Program-made: the position numbers and the translations under genes | Shown here: positions 53,557 through 62,993 of the stretch, one piece after another | How the letters are laid out: every line of letters begins with the position of its first letter | Numbering within the stretch: the first letter of the stretch is position 1 | Source of the DNA: Chromatiaceae bacterium | GTDB taxonomy: Bacteria > Pseudomonadota > Gammaproteobacteria > Chromatiales > Chromatiaceae | Reading direction: 5' to 3' | Length of the DNA stretch: 64,000 bases | Assembly: GCA_024235415.1 (NCBI GenBank) | Contig: JACKML010000001.1 | Location: 1-64,000, forward strand | The notes under the pieces: generated by a model | The model's input: only the letters and a program-made list of their open reading frames with translations | What the model was told of the DNA's origin: nothing | Database searches by the model: none

Positions 53557-54651
53557 ATGTTTGGAGATCGTTTAAAGCTCGCTAGAAAGAAGGCCGGATA
53601 CTCCTTGCGAGACCTGGCAGAGGCACTAGAGAAAGAGGTCTCAGCGCAAGCGATCGGAAAATACGAGCGCGGCGAAATGATGCCGAGTTCGGGTGTTTTG
53701 CTGCGCCTGACGAAGCTTCTGGATGTATCAATCGAATACCTGCTTAGTGATCAGGTTGAGGAACTTGAAGCTGTCGAGTTTCGCAAGCTTTCTGGAACGA
53801 GTGCGGGAGATCGCGCAAAAGTCGAGGCAACCGTCATCGACCGCTTGCAAAGATACCTTGCAGTCGAGGAAATCCTGGATGTCGACAGCGGCGCATGGAA
53901 GGAGCCCCAATGCGGAAATCGCCGTCTCGACGTGGAGGATGACGGTGAAACGCTCTCCGAAGACTTGCGCAAAGAATGGAAACTGGGGCTGGACCCTATC
54001 CCCAACATGACTGCCCTGCTGGAGGATCAGGGTATTAAAGTGCTTGTGATCCCCCTACCGGACAAGGTTTCCGGCTTGACGTGCCTTGTTCGCCGACCAC
54101 GGCACAAAAAGAAGATCCCGGTCATTATCGTCAATCAGGATATTTCGCTTGAACGACGCAGACTCACGCTTGCACATGAGTTGGCCCATCGACTGCTTGA
54201 CGAAATATCGCCTGTGGATCACGAGAAAGCGTCGAACGTATTTGCCGGAGCTTTTCTCATTCCGCAGGAGCATCTTGTCAGAGAAATCGGACGACATCGC
54301 AATGCGCTTGGTTACAACGAACTCATTCAACTAAAACGCATGTATCGTGTGAGCGCCGCTGCATTGCTTGTACGCTTGAAGCAAATCGGCGTCATCGACA
54401 GTTCTACTCTTGCGTATGCTTTTCAGACGTTCGCTAGAAAGTGGAGAAAAACCGAACCCGTGCCAATGGAAGGGCCCGGCAGTGAGGGAGAATTTGAACT
54501 TCCTAGGCGTTTTGAAAGGCTTTGCTACCGGGCTTTGGCGGAAGGACTTATTTCATTGGGCAAAGCAACCGAATTGCTACAGCAGCCCGCATCAGTAATC
54601 GAAGAAGGATTAAAGGGGCCCGCTGAGAGCAATGCGGATAGTCGTCAGTGA
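53557..54651 (+). CDS. HTH-ImmA/IrrE regulator-peptidase
   Basis: A 364-residue protein. The N-terminal XRE domain (residues 1-65: FGDRLKLARKKAGYSLRDLA, AIGKYERGEMMPS) is followed by a linker and an ImmA/IrrE zinc peptidase with LTLAHELAHRLLD and a late acidic FAGAFLIPQEHL. Such fusions act as antitoxin-like or stress-responsive regulators. The coding end overlaps the PIN gene by 20 bases, so the pair is a probable toxin-antitoxin or paired regulator unit. It likely binds the GGTTTACAA dyad in its own promoter. Confidence 0.85.
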   Translation: MFGDRLKLARKKAGYSLRDLAEALEKEVSAQAIGKYERGEMMPSSGVLLRLTKLLDVSIEYLLSDQVEELEAVEFRKLSGTSAGDRAKVEATVIDRLQRYLAVEEILDVDSGAWKEPQCGNRRLDVEDDGETLSEDLRKEWKLGLDPIPNMTALLEDQGIKVLVIPLPDKVSGLTCLVRRPRHKKKIPVIIVNQDISLERRRLTLAHELAHRLLDEISPVDHEKASNVFAGAFLIPQEHLVREIGRHRNALGYNELIQLKRMYRVSAAALLVRLKQIGVIDSSTLAYAFQTFARKWRKTEPVPMEGPGSEGEFELPRRFERLCYRALAEGLISLGKATELLQQPASVIEEGLKGPAESNADSRQ

Positions 54652-55141
54652 TACATCATGTATGATCGATCTTAGAAAGGCATTCCTCCTGGAGGATTTC
54701 CTGCGTCTGCCCTATTCGTTCGTAATGCCCGACGTTCTGTTCGAAGATGAGTGGCTATGCATCAGTGATGACGAAAAGATTTCTCTGCGACGGCATGGAC
54801 TGGAGGTCCGCGAATTGCCGGGCGCTTCGGTTACAAGAGCACAACGATATTTCAACGAACACAATCGGCTGAAATTGAATGACTGTTTCGCGTTGGCTCT
54901 TGCCGAAGACATTGAAGACAGCATCCTGCTAACAGGAGACGGGCCGCTTCGAGACATATCAAGCGGCAATGGAGTAGAAGTTCGTGGTGTACTGTGGATT
55001 ACAGATGAACTAGAGAAGCATGATATCGTCCCACTGCCCCGGCTCTATGACGCCCTGCTACTTTTCCACGATGATGATCTTGTCTTTCTTCCCAGAAACG
55101 AAATCATGCGGCGTCTTCGAAGGCTGGCGAAGTTTCTCTGA
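54632..55141 (+). CDS. PIN-domain-like nuclease partner
   Basis: A 169-residue PIN-like protein. Acidic positions of the fold are visible: IVVSDTSCMIDL (first Asp), MPDVLFEDEW, LNDCFALALAE and LLTGDGPLRDI. PIN toxins cleave RNA. It is translationally coupled to the HTH-ImmA/IrrE gene (ATG inside its end), which would serve as antitoxin or regulator. No typical small antitoxin is present. Confidence 0.78.
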   Translation: MRIVVSDTSCMIDLRKAFLLEDFLRLPYSFVMPDVLFEDEWLCISDDEKISLRRHGLEVRELPGASVTRAQRYFNEHNRLKLNDCFALALAEDIEDSILLTGDGPLRDISSGNGVEVRGVLWITDELEKHDIVPLPRLYDALLLFHDDDLVFLPRNEIMRRLRRLAKFL

Positions 55142-55245
55142 CGGGAACATGGGTAGAACCATCGTTTTTTCTTATATAATCTTGGATATGACTGCCTACG
55201 AGCACCATTGGATTCGGGTTCCGGCCAAACGGCTACATGCTGTCA

Positions 55246-55980
55246 TCACAAGTATTTCTTGAATGTGCTCGCTGTGACCGCCACCGTCAACGCGAACAAG
55301 GTTGCAAACGGCAAGATGACGAAGGTCGGATGCAGACTGAACGGCAAGGCGAGATAGGTCACCCAGGTCAGGACAACCAGGGGTAGTGCTGCCTTCTTCG
55401 CATAGTGATAGACAAAGGAACTCTCTCGACCTCCACCCCATCGACGTAGATCGCGTTGTACCAATCCATCGACGAGCGCGACCAGACTAAACAGTAAAAA
55501 TATCGGCATCGCCAGGGTCAAAATGGCAAGACGCACTGAGAACACCTGGGTCACCTGCATCATGGCCAGTACGTACTCTGCCAGGGGTTTATAGACCATA
55601 TGCAGCGTCGCCCTGACGCCCTGCTCATACTTCCGCGGAGGCAGTGATACCCATTGGATGAAATCCACAAACCGCGTCACCTCGAAAAGGTAGTGGTAGG
55701 AATTATCGGCGAACCATTTGGCGAATCGTGCCGGATCGGAGGTCACAACACTGCGACGAAAATCATTGTCGAGATAGCTGATCTCCGTGACCAGCATGGT
55801 ACGGCTGTGATCGACCCCTTCATCCGGCCACCAAAGCACCATGCCTGCCCACTCCACGATGATCGAGAACAACAGCGAAAACAATAACCACAGGATGACC
55901 TTCGCTACAGCCGATAAGGTCTTCGAAAACAGCCCTTGCTGAACCACGCGGCGACGAGGATCTGCCACAGCCTCAGCCAT
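55246..55980 (-). CDS. ICE membrane protein, TIGR03747
   Basis: A 244-residue protein with four hydrophobic helices: VILWLLFSLLFSIIVEWAGM, SVRLAILTLAMPIFLLFSLV and two near the C-terminus (PLVVLTWVTYLALPFSL; VILPFATLFALTVAVTA). This is the TIGR03747 / PFL_4697 layout, encoded next to the coupling protein TraD. It overlaps traD by eight bases. It marks the right edge of the second cargo site; downstream core genes resume at RAQPRD. Confidence 0.82.
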   Translation of the reverse strand: MAEAVADPRRRVVQQGLFSKTLSAVAKVILWLLFSLLFSIIVEWAGMVLWWPDEGVDHSRTMLVTEISYLDNDFRRSVVTSDPARFAKWFADNSYHYLFEVTRFVDFIQWVSLPPRKYEQGVRATLHMVYKPLAEYVLAMMQVTQVFSVRLAILTLAMPIFLLFSLVALVDGLVQRDLRRWGGGRESSFVYHYAKKAALPLVVLTWVTYLALPFSLHPTFVILPFATLFALTVAVTASTFKKYL

Positions 55981-58072
55981 CGGAGGCCTCTGCTTCTACC
56001 TCGGGCTCGCTAACGTCCGGCGCGGCTCCCCACCAGGGTTCCTGCACGCGGTACCAATGATCGTTGGTGATGTAGGTGCGCTCCATCTCATTGGTTATCT
56101 CGGTGAGCGACTCAGGCATATCCGAGTCCGTTGCCGGCAACGGCATGCGAATCTTCCATAGCTGGCCACCTTCCAGGAGGGCAAAGGCCTGTCCCTTGGG
56201 TAGGGTTATCAACTCGGCCGGTGTGAGCAACGGGACTTCTGAAACACTGATTCGGTCCTCGTTGCGGGAGCTGAAATCGATCCCGGAACCCGGCTCTGAG
56301 GAATCGTTGACACCGGAAACGCTCATCAGGGTGAACACCTCAACCTTGGGTAGCTGGTCGGTGAGCATCTCGGCTGTAGCCAGCTCTTTCACCCTCAGCA
56401 TGATCATCGTGTTGAAGTTACCGGCTACCTGCCCTGCTTTTGCACGATTGCCGATGCGCGCTTCGACATCCGACCAGGTCTGGGTGTAGGCCGTGACCTG
56501 AAAGCCGGCCCCACCGGCCTTGTTCAGTAGGGGGACGAACTCGTCACCGATCAGTTCGTTGAACTCATCGGCATGTATGGAGATGGTGGGCGGGGTGTCG
56601 ATGGATTCTCCGTCCACGCCATGCTTGTAAATGTGTCCGGCGACCGACACCAGATCAGCGAACATGGAATTGCCTACCGCACTGGCCACGGTGGTATCAG
56701 TCAGGGCATCCAGCCCGACATAGACGATCCCCTTGCGTCGGATGACTTCCATCCATTCGAAGATCGGACGCGTATCGTTCTTATCCAGATAATCCGGCGA
56801 GATCAGTTCGGCGATATTCCCCGTGGTCAGCTTCTCCATCAGCGGGCCGACGGAGCTGACGATCTTGTCGAAGTAGGTCTTGTCGTACTTGAAGGCAGAC
56901 ACCAGCCCATCGAGGACTGGATCGTAGAGGTCCTGCGCCTGCAGGTGCCGCATCAGCGCAATAGCTTCTTTACTGCGCCCCCTTAGAGCTGCCGGCAGGT
57001 TTCGTTCCGAGATCTTGCTCGACAGTTCCTCGACCTGTTCCTTCCAATCCTCGGCGCCGTGTGTATCCAGATGCGCCTCGGCATACTCCGTGAACAGAGG
57101 TTCAATATCGTTGATGTAGCGTCGGACCTGCTGATAGTCCGGACGGCGGTTTAGCGCCACCAGTGCACGGGCAATGATGTTGACGAATCGCCAGGCGAAC
57201 TCCTTAAAGGCCGCCGAATTTCCTTCACTGGGCAACTGGTTGGCGATGCGGGTAGCAACCTCGGTGATGCGCGAGAAGTTGCCGATGGCGTTGTAGCGAG
57301 CCGAGACCTGGGGAAATCCCAGATGGAACATATAGAAGTCTTTGGTCCGTCCGGCCCGTTTGGCCTCGGCATACACACGCCGCAACAAACCCGCATCCCC
57401 CTTGGGATCGAAGACGATCACCACGTCACCGCGGCGGATGTCCTGGGTGATAAGGATCTCGGCCAGCCGGGTCTTACCGACGCGAGTGGTCCCCAACACC
57501 AGGGTATGCCCCACCCGCTCGCCGATGTCCATCCACACATCCTGCTCGTCAGGCTCGACAGCGTGTAGGGCCGGTTTGCCACCGACGGCGTGCAACGGTG
57601 ACAGCGGATTCCACCAGGCCCGGACCCGAAACAGCCGCGCCAACACACTCAGCATCGGGACCGATTCCCAGGCGACCTCCTTGCGGCGCGCCCATTGATA
57701 CAGGCTACCCGGCTGGACGTAACGCTGGACCTCTGGCCGGATGGTATCGCGCAATCGCTGAGTGTGTTTCTGGGTCCAGCGAAAGCCCCGTCCTAAAAAG
57801 AGCTTGCGGCGGCTGAGGGGGATCTTACGGGATCGCACCTTATAGATGGGCAGCCGGCGCATGTTGCGCTGGTAGCGCAGCACCCGCCAGGCTTGTCGAC
57901 CCCGAATCAGGCCGATCAGTCCGAGTACGGCGCCGGCGCCATAGGCGACACCCGGCGGCATCATCAGCGCCCAAGGAGCCAGAATGGCGATCCCTGCCGT
58001 CGCAAAGGCCACCAATGTCGACCACAGCTCGACCGGGGGCCGCAGCAGGGCCTCGATGGGGTGCGTGCTCAT
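55973..58072 (-). CDS. TraD-type coupling ATPase
   Basis: A 699-residue type IV coupling protein. Two N-terminal helices (VAFATAGIAILAPWALMMPP; VAYGAGAVLGLIGLIRG) precede a cytosolic RecA-like motor, with Walker A LGTTRVGKTRLAEIL and Walker B-like PPTISIHADEFNELIG. VIVFDPKGDAGLLRRVY is also typical of TraD/TraG coupling proteins (TIGR03743). It delivers the nucleoprotein substrate to the channel. Overlaps the TIGR03765 gene by four bases. Confidence 0.92.
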   Translation of the reverse strand: MSTHPIEALLRPPVELWSTLVAFATAGIAILAPWALMMPPGVAYGAGAVLGLIGLIRGRQAWRVLRYQRNMRRLPIYKVRSRKIPLSRRKLFLGRGFRWTQKHTQRLRDTIRPEVQRYVQPGSLYQWARRKEVAWESVPMLSVLARLFRVRAWWNPLSPLHAVGGKPALHAVEPDEQDVWMDIGERVGHTLVLGTTRVGKTRLAEILITQDIRRGDVVIVFDPKGDAGLLRRVYAEAKRAGRTKDFYMFHLGFPQVSARYNAIGNFSRITEVATRIANQLPSEGNSAAFKEFAWRFVNIIARALVALNRRPDYQQVRRYINDIEPLFTEYAEAHLDTHGAEDWKEQVEELSSKISERNLPAALRGRSKEAIALMRHLQAQDLYDPVLDGLVSAFKYDKTYFDKIVSSVGPLMEKLTTGNIAELISPDYLDKNDTRPIFEWMEVIRRKGIVYVGLDALTDTTVASAVGNSMFADLVSVAGHIYKHGVDGESIDTPPTISIHADEFNELIGDEFVPLLNKAGGAGFQVTAYTQTWSDVEARIGNRAKAGQVAGNFNTMIMLRVKELATAEMLTDQLPKVEVFTLMSVSGVNDSSEPGSGIDFSSRNEDRISVSEVPLLTPAELITLPKGQAFALLEGGQLWKIRMPLPATDSDMPESLTEITNEMERTYITNDHWYRVQEPWWGAAPDVSEPEVEAEASDG

Positions 58073-58599
58073 TGCTCGATGCCGTGCGCCGAGATCAGCA
58101 CCGGATAATGCGAAACGCTCAGTGCCTTCGCGATGTCGCTGCCGGAGGCTGGCAGGATCGATAGGCCGTCAGCCAATCTGGCAATCGTTCGCAAATCATC
58201 CATCGTCTCGGCCTGCACCAGCATCCCGACTGCACCGATCTCCTTGAGCCGGTCGCGGTGTGTCTGTAGCCACTGTCGTGAACGGCTGTCAGACCCGATT
58301 AGGAAAAATGGCCGCGTGAACGGCCGGTCATGCGCACGAGCCTGCACCGGCCCCGGTGTCAGGCCGGGTGATTGAATCGGCAACCAGGCTTTGGGGTCAG
58401 CGGCCCCGAGCTGGGGGCTTGTTGGAACCTGACTTTGCTGTGGCAAACCATCTTGAGTTTGAAAAACCTCCAGAAAAGGCGCGATGGGTTGTGTATTACC
58501 ACTGTCATGGATCACGGTCAGATCAGCCTGAGCGATGATGGGTAGCAGCAGGCAACTCATGACCAAGACCTTGCGGCAATAAGAATTGAATCGACCCAT
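58069..58599 (-). CDS. ICE protein TIGR03765 (PFL_4695-like)
   Basis: About 176 residues from the ATG at 58599, which has a GGAAGG site; a longer frame lacks it. A signal peptide (VLVMSCLLLPIIAQA) leads to a mature protein with FLIGSDSRSRQWLQTHRDRL and VGMLVQAETMDDLRTIARLA, and an IAKALSVSHYPVLISAHGIE ending. It is a periplasmic protein of the ICE operon, function not established. It sits between the lytic transglycosylase and traD. Confidence 0.8.
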   Translation of the reverse strand: MGRFNSYCRKVLVMSCLLLPIIAQADLTVIHDSGNTQPIAPFLEVFQTQDGLPQQSQVPTSPQLGAADPKAWLPIQSPGLTPGPVQARAHDRPFTRPFFLIGSDSRSRQWLQTHRDRLKEIGAVGMLVQAETMDDLRTIARLADGLSILPASGSDIAKALSVSHYPVLISAHGIEQ

Positions 58600-58603
58600 T
58601 GAT

Positions 58604-59140
58604 TTATCCTTCCTGTACGATGCGCTGCCAGTGGGAGACAACACGGCGACGGTACCGGTCTGCACGATGGGAATCCTTCGGCGAGTGATAACAGCCAACG
58701 CTGCCCCACCAGTCCTGCCGCGTGGCGTAACAATCCTGCAAAATCCCGGCGCCCACGCGTATGTTGTGATACGGATCGAGTGCCTGCCACGGGGTCCCGA
58801 GCCGATCCTGGTGATAACGCCAGTTGACCTGCATCAGGCCGATATCGATGGAACGCGTCCCCTCCTTCAGATACGCTGTCAATGCCTGCCAGGCCGCTTG
58901 CCGTGAATCGAAGAAGTAACCCTGTCCGGCCACGTTCAATGTCCAGGGCCATGGCCGGAGGGTCCCCGTCTGTCCCGTCTGCTTACCGCTTTCAGTGAGT
59001 GCCACAGCGAACAGAACGCTCTGGGGTATTCCATGCTCTGCCGCAATCATGCGATAACCCGTTGGCACGGATTCATTCGCCCTACCCATGGAAGGAAGCG
59101 TCAGGACGACACATACCATCGGCCAGCCAAATAATCGCAT
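58604..59140 (-). CDS. Lytic transglycosylase (SLT) of the ICE
   Basis: About 178 residues from the Met at 59140; the longer frame overlaps the upstream gene further. A signal-like start (FGWPMVCVVLTLPSMGRA) is followed by an SLT-like catalytic region: GIPQSVLFAVALTESGK with the catalytic Glu, then IDIGLMQVNWRYHQ and YHNIRVGAGILQDCY. It opens local peptidoglycan for the secretion channel (VirB1-like). Part of the leftward tra operon. Confidence 0.88.
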   Translation of the reverse strand: MRLFGWPMVCVVLTLPSMGRANESVPTGYRMIAAEHGIPQSVLFAVALTESGKQTGQTGTLRPWPWTLNVAGQGYFFDSRQAAWQALTAYLKEGTRSIDIGLMQVNWRYHQDRLGTPWQALDPYHNIRVGAGILQDCYATRQDWWGSVGCYHSPKDSHRADRYRRRVVSHWQRIVQEG

Positions 59141-59153
59141 CAACGCCACCACA

Positions 59154-59930
59154 CTAAAGCTCCGAAACCGGTAGTCTTGAAACGTCCTCGCCTCGACGGC
59201 GCAAAATGGACGGCACTTCACCTTGCCCCTGGGTCAGTTTGTCGAGGGCACCGCCATCATGATTGAGGGTAATCCGCCGGCTGCGTACCCAGTCGGGATC
59301 GATCTGGTGATTGGATGCCCACTCCCTGACGGTGCGATCATCTCCCTTGTCCACATGGGTGAGATAGATATCGACTCCGTTGACTTCGTCGATCCGCTTT
59401 AACAGCTTATTCAGCACCAGATCGCAGGCCGGACAATCCGGGCGAGTGAAGAACAACAGGCGGTCTCCGGACTGAAAGGGATTTTTCACCTCGGTCTTAC
59501 CCGGCAACCGGCTGATGTCGATCAGCGACATATTTGGATACAGGTGCTTGGTTGCTGCATCGTAGGCGCGCTGGAACGCAAGGATACGGCCGGCGTCTTC
59601 ATACATGGCGTGTGCCCACACCTCGGCATATCGCTGCCGCTCCGCATCATCACGCGCATGAATACCGAGTACTTCGATTGGCGATATCGTCGCCGGGCTG
59701 ATGCTCCCGCGAATGCCCTGCATCAACTGTTTGTAACGGCGCCACTCCGTCTCCGACAAACCCCACAGACGGGCATGCGCCAGGTCCGTAGCAGACAAGA
59801 CATTCGTGGCTTTGTGCGAACTACCCTGCCGGGTATCTTCGATCTGGGTATGTGATAGCTCGGCCGCCATCACGGTAGTCGATGCGATAAGAGAGCCCAG
59901 AAACGCCATAGATCTCCATCGTCTACTCAT
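59154..59930 (-). CDS. ICE protein TIGR03759, thioredoxin-like
   Basis: About 258 residues from the ATG at 59930 (MSRRWRSMAFLGSLIAS), supported by GGAGG and CAGGAGC upstream. Signal peptide ends TTVMAAE. Middle region ARLWGLSETEWRRYKQLMQG is a family hallmark. The C-terminal part has a thioredoxin fold with an active CxxC (FFTRPDCPACDLVLNKLL). This suggests periplasmic disulfide chemistry during pilus assembly, similar to TrbB/DsbC-like partners. Overlaps the next upstream gene by eight bases. Confidence 0.83.
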   Translation of the reverse strand: MSRRWRSMAFLGSLIASTTVMAAELSHTQIEDTRQGSSHKATNVLSATDLAHARLWGLSETEWRRYKQLMQGIRGSISPATISPIEVLGIHARDDAERQRYAEVWAHAMYEDAGRILAFQRAYDAATKHLYPNMSLIDISRLPGKTEVKNPFQSGDRLLFFTRPDCPACDLVLNKLLKRIDEVNGVDIYLTHVDKGDDRTVREWASNHQIDPDWVRSRRITLNHDGGALDKLTQGQGEVPSILRRRGEDVSRLPVSEL

Positions 59931-60240
59931 CGGTGCTCCTGACCTCCAGGGATGGAGGAAATGCAGAAGGATTGTAGGAACAATCCCTGCCTTCACACGT
60001 GTCGGCCTTTGGTGCTGCCTGGTCTCTCTGGACGATATAGGGCACCGTCAGATCCCGGTACATTCCGGACTTGTCAGACAAACACCCACGCATCCCCTGT
60101 GTAGCGGGAACTGAATCTTCCGTAGTTTGGATACGAGATGCACTATTGCTGGATGGTTCAGCACCATCACTTTTTTCTGCTGTCGCTGATCCCAGCGCAA
60201 AACTGCCGAAGAGCAATAACACGGCTAATACGATTTCCAT
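59923..60240 (-). CDS. Small exported ICE protein
   Basis: A 105-residue protein with a signal peptide (VLAVLLLFGSFALGSATA) and a polar Ser/Pro-rich mature part with two Cys pairs (MRGCLSDKSGMY, CEGRDCSYNPSAFPP). No family is recognised. Its place between TIGR03759 and the 252-residue protein is usual for small variable genes of this operon. Confidence 0.65.
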   Translation of the reverse strand: MEIVLAVLLLFGSFALGSATAEKSDGAEPSSNSASRIQTTEDSVPATQGMRGCLSDKSGMYRDLTVPYIVQRDQAAPKADTCEGRDCSYNPSAFPPSLEVRSTDE

Positions 60241-60245
60241 CGGCT

Positions 60246-61004
60246 CTACCTCTGCAATGAAATGGAATGGTTCTGGCCATGCGGCCCCTTGAATTCGACC
60301 CTGCCCTTGAGGCGGTCGATGCCAGCCACTGTCCAGCCTGATTGCTGTTCGCCGGACTTCAAAAATGCAACGCGGCCTGCCTGGGAGGTGGCTACGTAGG
60401 TCATGTCATCCCAAACGTCGATGGCATCGACGTGAAACGGTGGAGTTTTGGCGGGTGAAGGTTTCGGTCTGGCCGCCGGTTTTTGCTGGGCGACCTTGCG
60501 CTTCTGAGTCTCCTTGATGAGGGTATTCAGCCGCGCAATGGAGTCGTCAATACGTTGACGAAGGGCATGGTTACTTTCCGTAAGATCGGCAACGGCCACT
60601 TTGATTGCGCGAACACCTTCAGCCACTGAAGCCAGGCTTTTCTTCACATCCGCACTCAGGGCCACTTGCGCTTCGAAACCGCGGTCAATCCGGCCAGACA
60701 ATGATGTCAGCCTCTGATCGATCTGCTCGACTTTGTCCTCGTCCGCACCCACCTCCAGTTCCGGCGTATTGATCACCTCCCGGGTTGGGGTATTGGAGTC
60801 CTGTATCTGGGGCTCATACAACGGTATTTCTTGCCGCTGGATCTTGGAAAGTGACAGCGCACTGATGACGACGATCCCGACCACAACGGCGGTCAGTACG
60901 GACTTGTAAGCCAGCCGCCGGGATCTTGGCTGCCTCTCTGCCTTATCCTGCTTGCTCTCCTTTTCTGACGGATTGATCTGCTCCGGTTGCTGCTCAGTCG
61001 TCAT
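60246..61004 (-). CDS. Single-TM ICE protein with coiled coil
   Basis: A 252-residue protein. The N-terminal 30 residues are highly charged, followed by a transmembrane helix (SVLTAVVVGIVVISALSLS). A periplasmic coiled coil comes next (IDQRLTSLSGRIDRGFEAQV), then a small C-terminal beta domain (YVATSQAGRVAFLKSGEQQS, AGIDRLKGRVEFKGPHG). It lies directly downstream of the PilL-like gene with an 11-base overlap; a role in type IV pilus or channel assembly is inferred. Confidence 0.65.
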   Translation of the reverse strand: MTTEQQPEQINPSEKESKQDKAERQPRSRRLAYKSVLTAVVVGIVVISALSLSKIQRQEIPLYEPQIQDSNTPTREVINTPELEVGADEDKVEQIDQRLTSLSGRIDRGFEAQVALSADVKKSLASVAEGVRAIKVAVADLTESNHALRQRIDDSIARLNTLIKETQKRKVAQQKPAARPKPSPAKTPPFHVDAIDVWDDMTYVATSQAGRVAFLKSGEQQSGWTVAGIDRLKGRVEFKGPHGQNHSISLQR

Positions 61005-61494
61005 TTTGCGCTACCTCCACATTAGCCATATTCATGGTCTCGTGGGCAGCAGCCTGCTTCACTGCACACTGCTCGAAGGTGATCAGTCGGTGAACAGGAT
61101 CCTGGACTAAATGGAAAGCCCGACCCGCGAGTGTCTCCAACGCCTCGCGCAATGTCATCGGTCCAAGATGGCGATGGACAGCCGGCAGCGGTAACGCAAA
61201 TAACGCGAGCGTTTCCGGTGCGGTGGATTGACTAGCAGCTAGCCGGTAACCACTGCGCTGCAGAAGATATCGCACCGTCTCTCCGATGGTCTGGATCCGC
61301 TCTGGCAACTGAACGGTAACGGTCGCTTCCAACAGTTCCGACTGCGCCTGGGTCGGGGCCGAGGAATACATCGAATACCGGCCTGTCTGGATATCGCTTG
61401 CATGAAGGTTTACGCTGGCGACAGTACACAGACCGGCGATACATATCGCCGTCACAGCACCAGGGTTCACAGGAATAAAGAGTGATCGTTTCAT
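60994..61494 (-). CDS. PilL N-terminal-type exported protein
   Basis: About 166 residues from the ATG at 61494 (MKRSLFIPVNPGAVTAICIA). A signal peptide precedes a compact domain with TVQLPERIQTIGETVRYLLQ, RSGYRLA, LFALPLPAVHRHLGPMTLRE and FHLVQDPVHRLITFEQC. This is the PilL_N/TIGR03748-like domain found at the start of ICE tra operons, related to secretin N-domains. No longer PilL part follows. It is the first gene of the leftward tra run after the integrase. Confidence 0.8.
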   Translation of the reverse strand: MKRSLFIPVNPGAVTAICIAGLCTVASVNLHASDIQTGRYSMYSSAPTQAQSELLEATVTVQLPERIQTIGETVRYLLQRSGYRLAASQSTAPETLALFALPLPAVHRHLGPMTLREALETLAGRAFHLVQDPVHRLITFEQCAVKQAAAHETMNMANVEVAQNDD

Positions 61495-61606
61495 AATGGA
61501 TTCAGCCTCAGTGGTTTGATACAACCTGGCCGGCATCATGAAGGTGCGCTCGGGTACTGAGAATGGATAATCCATTCTCACCGGCGCAGTGTTTTCGTGG
61601 CTGTAT

Positions 61607-62554
61607 TCACGTCCCGCAATACACAGCCACAATCTGTGGTCTCTCGTGCCCGAGCTCGAGACTGATCGTCAGGCGGGCTTGCTGGTCAATCCGTTTTTGT
61701 TCCGGCGTGAGGGTTTTGACTGCAGGACCGCCCGCGGCGGGTGAACACCATCCGGTCAGTTCCTCATAACGGTTCTGGGCATAGGCATGACGAAGACCAT
61801 GCATCCTGGATAAGCCTGCCCTGGCGGTCTCAGCTTCGTACAATCGCAATTGCTGTCGGTAGTTCTTCGCGCTGGGAATCAGAGAACCTTTACCGGCCAG
61901 CTGTCGCGCTCGATCTAGAACAGCACGTTGGGCCTCAGTCCGTATCGGGATGGTTCGCGCCTTGCCGCCCTTGGTCCAGCTTTCCTTGAGGACGATATGG
62001 TCGCGGCGATCTGCGTAGTCCGGTATGAACTTGATCGCTTCTTCTCTGCGCAAGCCAAAGGCCTGCTGTAGTTCCAGGCTCATCCGAACTCGGGCATCCC
62101 GAATCTTGCCAAGTTCTTCCGCCCCCACACTACGGGCCTTGGATTCGTTGGTCACAAACTGCCGGTTAGGAACACCATAGTGGTCGTTCGATCGTGCAAC
62201 GACATTCTGACGATTGACCTTCTGGGCCCACCAGCGAATGACTGCCAGCCGGTTCTTCATTGCCCCGGCCGACAGCTCTTTTTCTTGCCAGTTTTTAACC
62301 AAAGCCTCGATGTGCTTGGGCTTGAGCGACTGTGCGCTCATATGACGGTAACCCAGATCATGGAGCTGGTCGGCGATCTGCGTCAGCAGCCGCTCCCGGT
62401 CTCGCTGGGTTGTAAAACTGCCGTCCCGGTTTCGACGGCAAATCTGCTTGAGTTGGTAGTTCAGATCTCTCAAAAGTGTTCTCGCATATCGGTAAGTGTT
62501 TCTGACCCAACCGGTGGCCATAGCCATTCGGTCCCGCGTACGCGGTACGGTCAT
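61607..62554 (-). CDS. Tyrosine recombinase-like ICE integrase
   Basis: A 315-residue tyrosine recombinase. The N-terminal SAM-like core-binding region (YARTLLRDLNYQLKQICR ... LKPKHIEALVKNWQEKELSA) is followed by the catalytic domain. First Arg lies in LQQAFGLRREEAIKF, HxxR in SRMHGLRHAYAQ, His in LELGHERPQIV and Tyr in VAVYCG. This is the integrase_1 type carried near pilL in many ICEs; it may be an accessory recombinase rather than the main integrase. The start at 62554 is not backed by a clear ribosome-binding site. Confidence 0.85.
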   Translation of the reverse strand: MTVPRTRDRMAMATGWVRNTYRYARTLLRDLNYQLKQICRRNRDGSFTTQRDRERLLTQIADQLHDLGYRHMSAQSLKPKHIEALVKNWQEKELSAGAMKNRLAVIRWWAQKVNRQNVVARSNDHYGVPNRQFVTNESKARSVGAEELGKIRDARVRMSLELQQAFGLRREEAIKFIPDYADRRDHIVLKESWTKGGKARTIPIRTEAQRAVLDRARQLAGKGSLIPSAKNYRQQLRLYEAETARAGLSRMHGLRHAYAQNRYEELTGWCSPAAGGPAVKTLTPEQKRIDQQARLTISLELGHERPQIVAVYCGT

Positions 62555-62993
62555 GGGACACTACGCCCATTGCGACCTAAAGCTGCCTGGTCTAGGCAAC
62601 GCCGGTTCTCCCCGGAGGGAATGGTCTGGCGTGGACCAACGTGCGCCGTCATAGGCGCGATTTAAGTGTGGTTACACATCACCTCCTTTCAGATAGGCGG
62701 AACACTTCCGCAGTTAATGAAGAATGAGCATCGACCGCACCACCAGGGGTGGGCGTCTCGGCTCGACGAGTCAGGCTGGTGCCTGCGAGAAAGAACCGAT
62801 CCCGTGGTCGGCTCGGATTGGAGAATGAACCCACGGCTTTCGCCGCAGCGCATCGAAGGGTTCGGGCGCGCTCTGTTGCTACTGTATCCGCAGTAGCCAC
62901 GGTTAAAATCGATCGAGGGCGGCAGTATCGGCCTTCATCACTGGCCCTGCACTGAATAATCCTGCCGAAAACCCGCGCCGTTTCCGGGAATGC

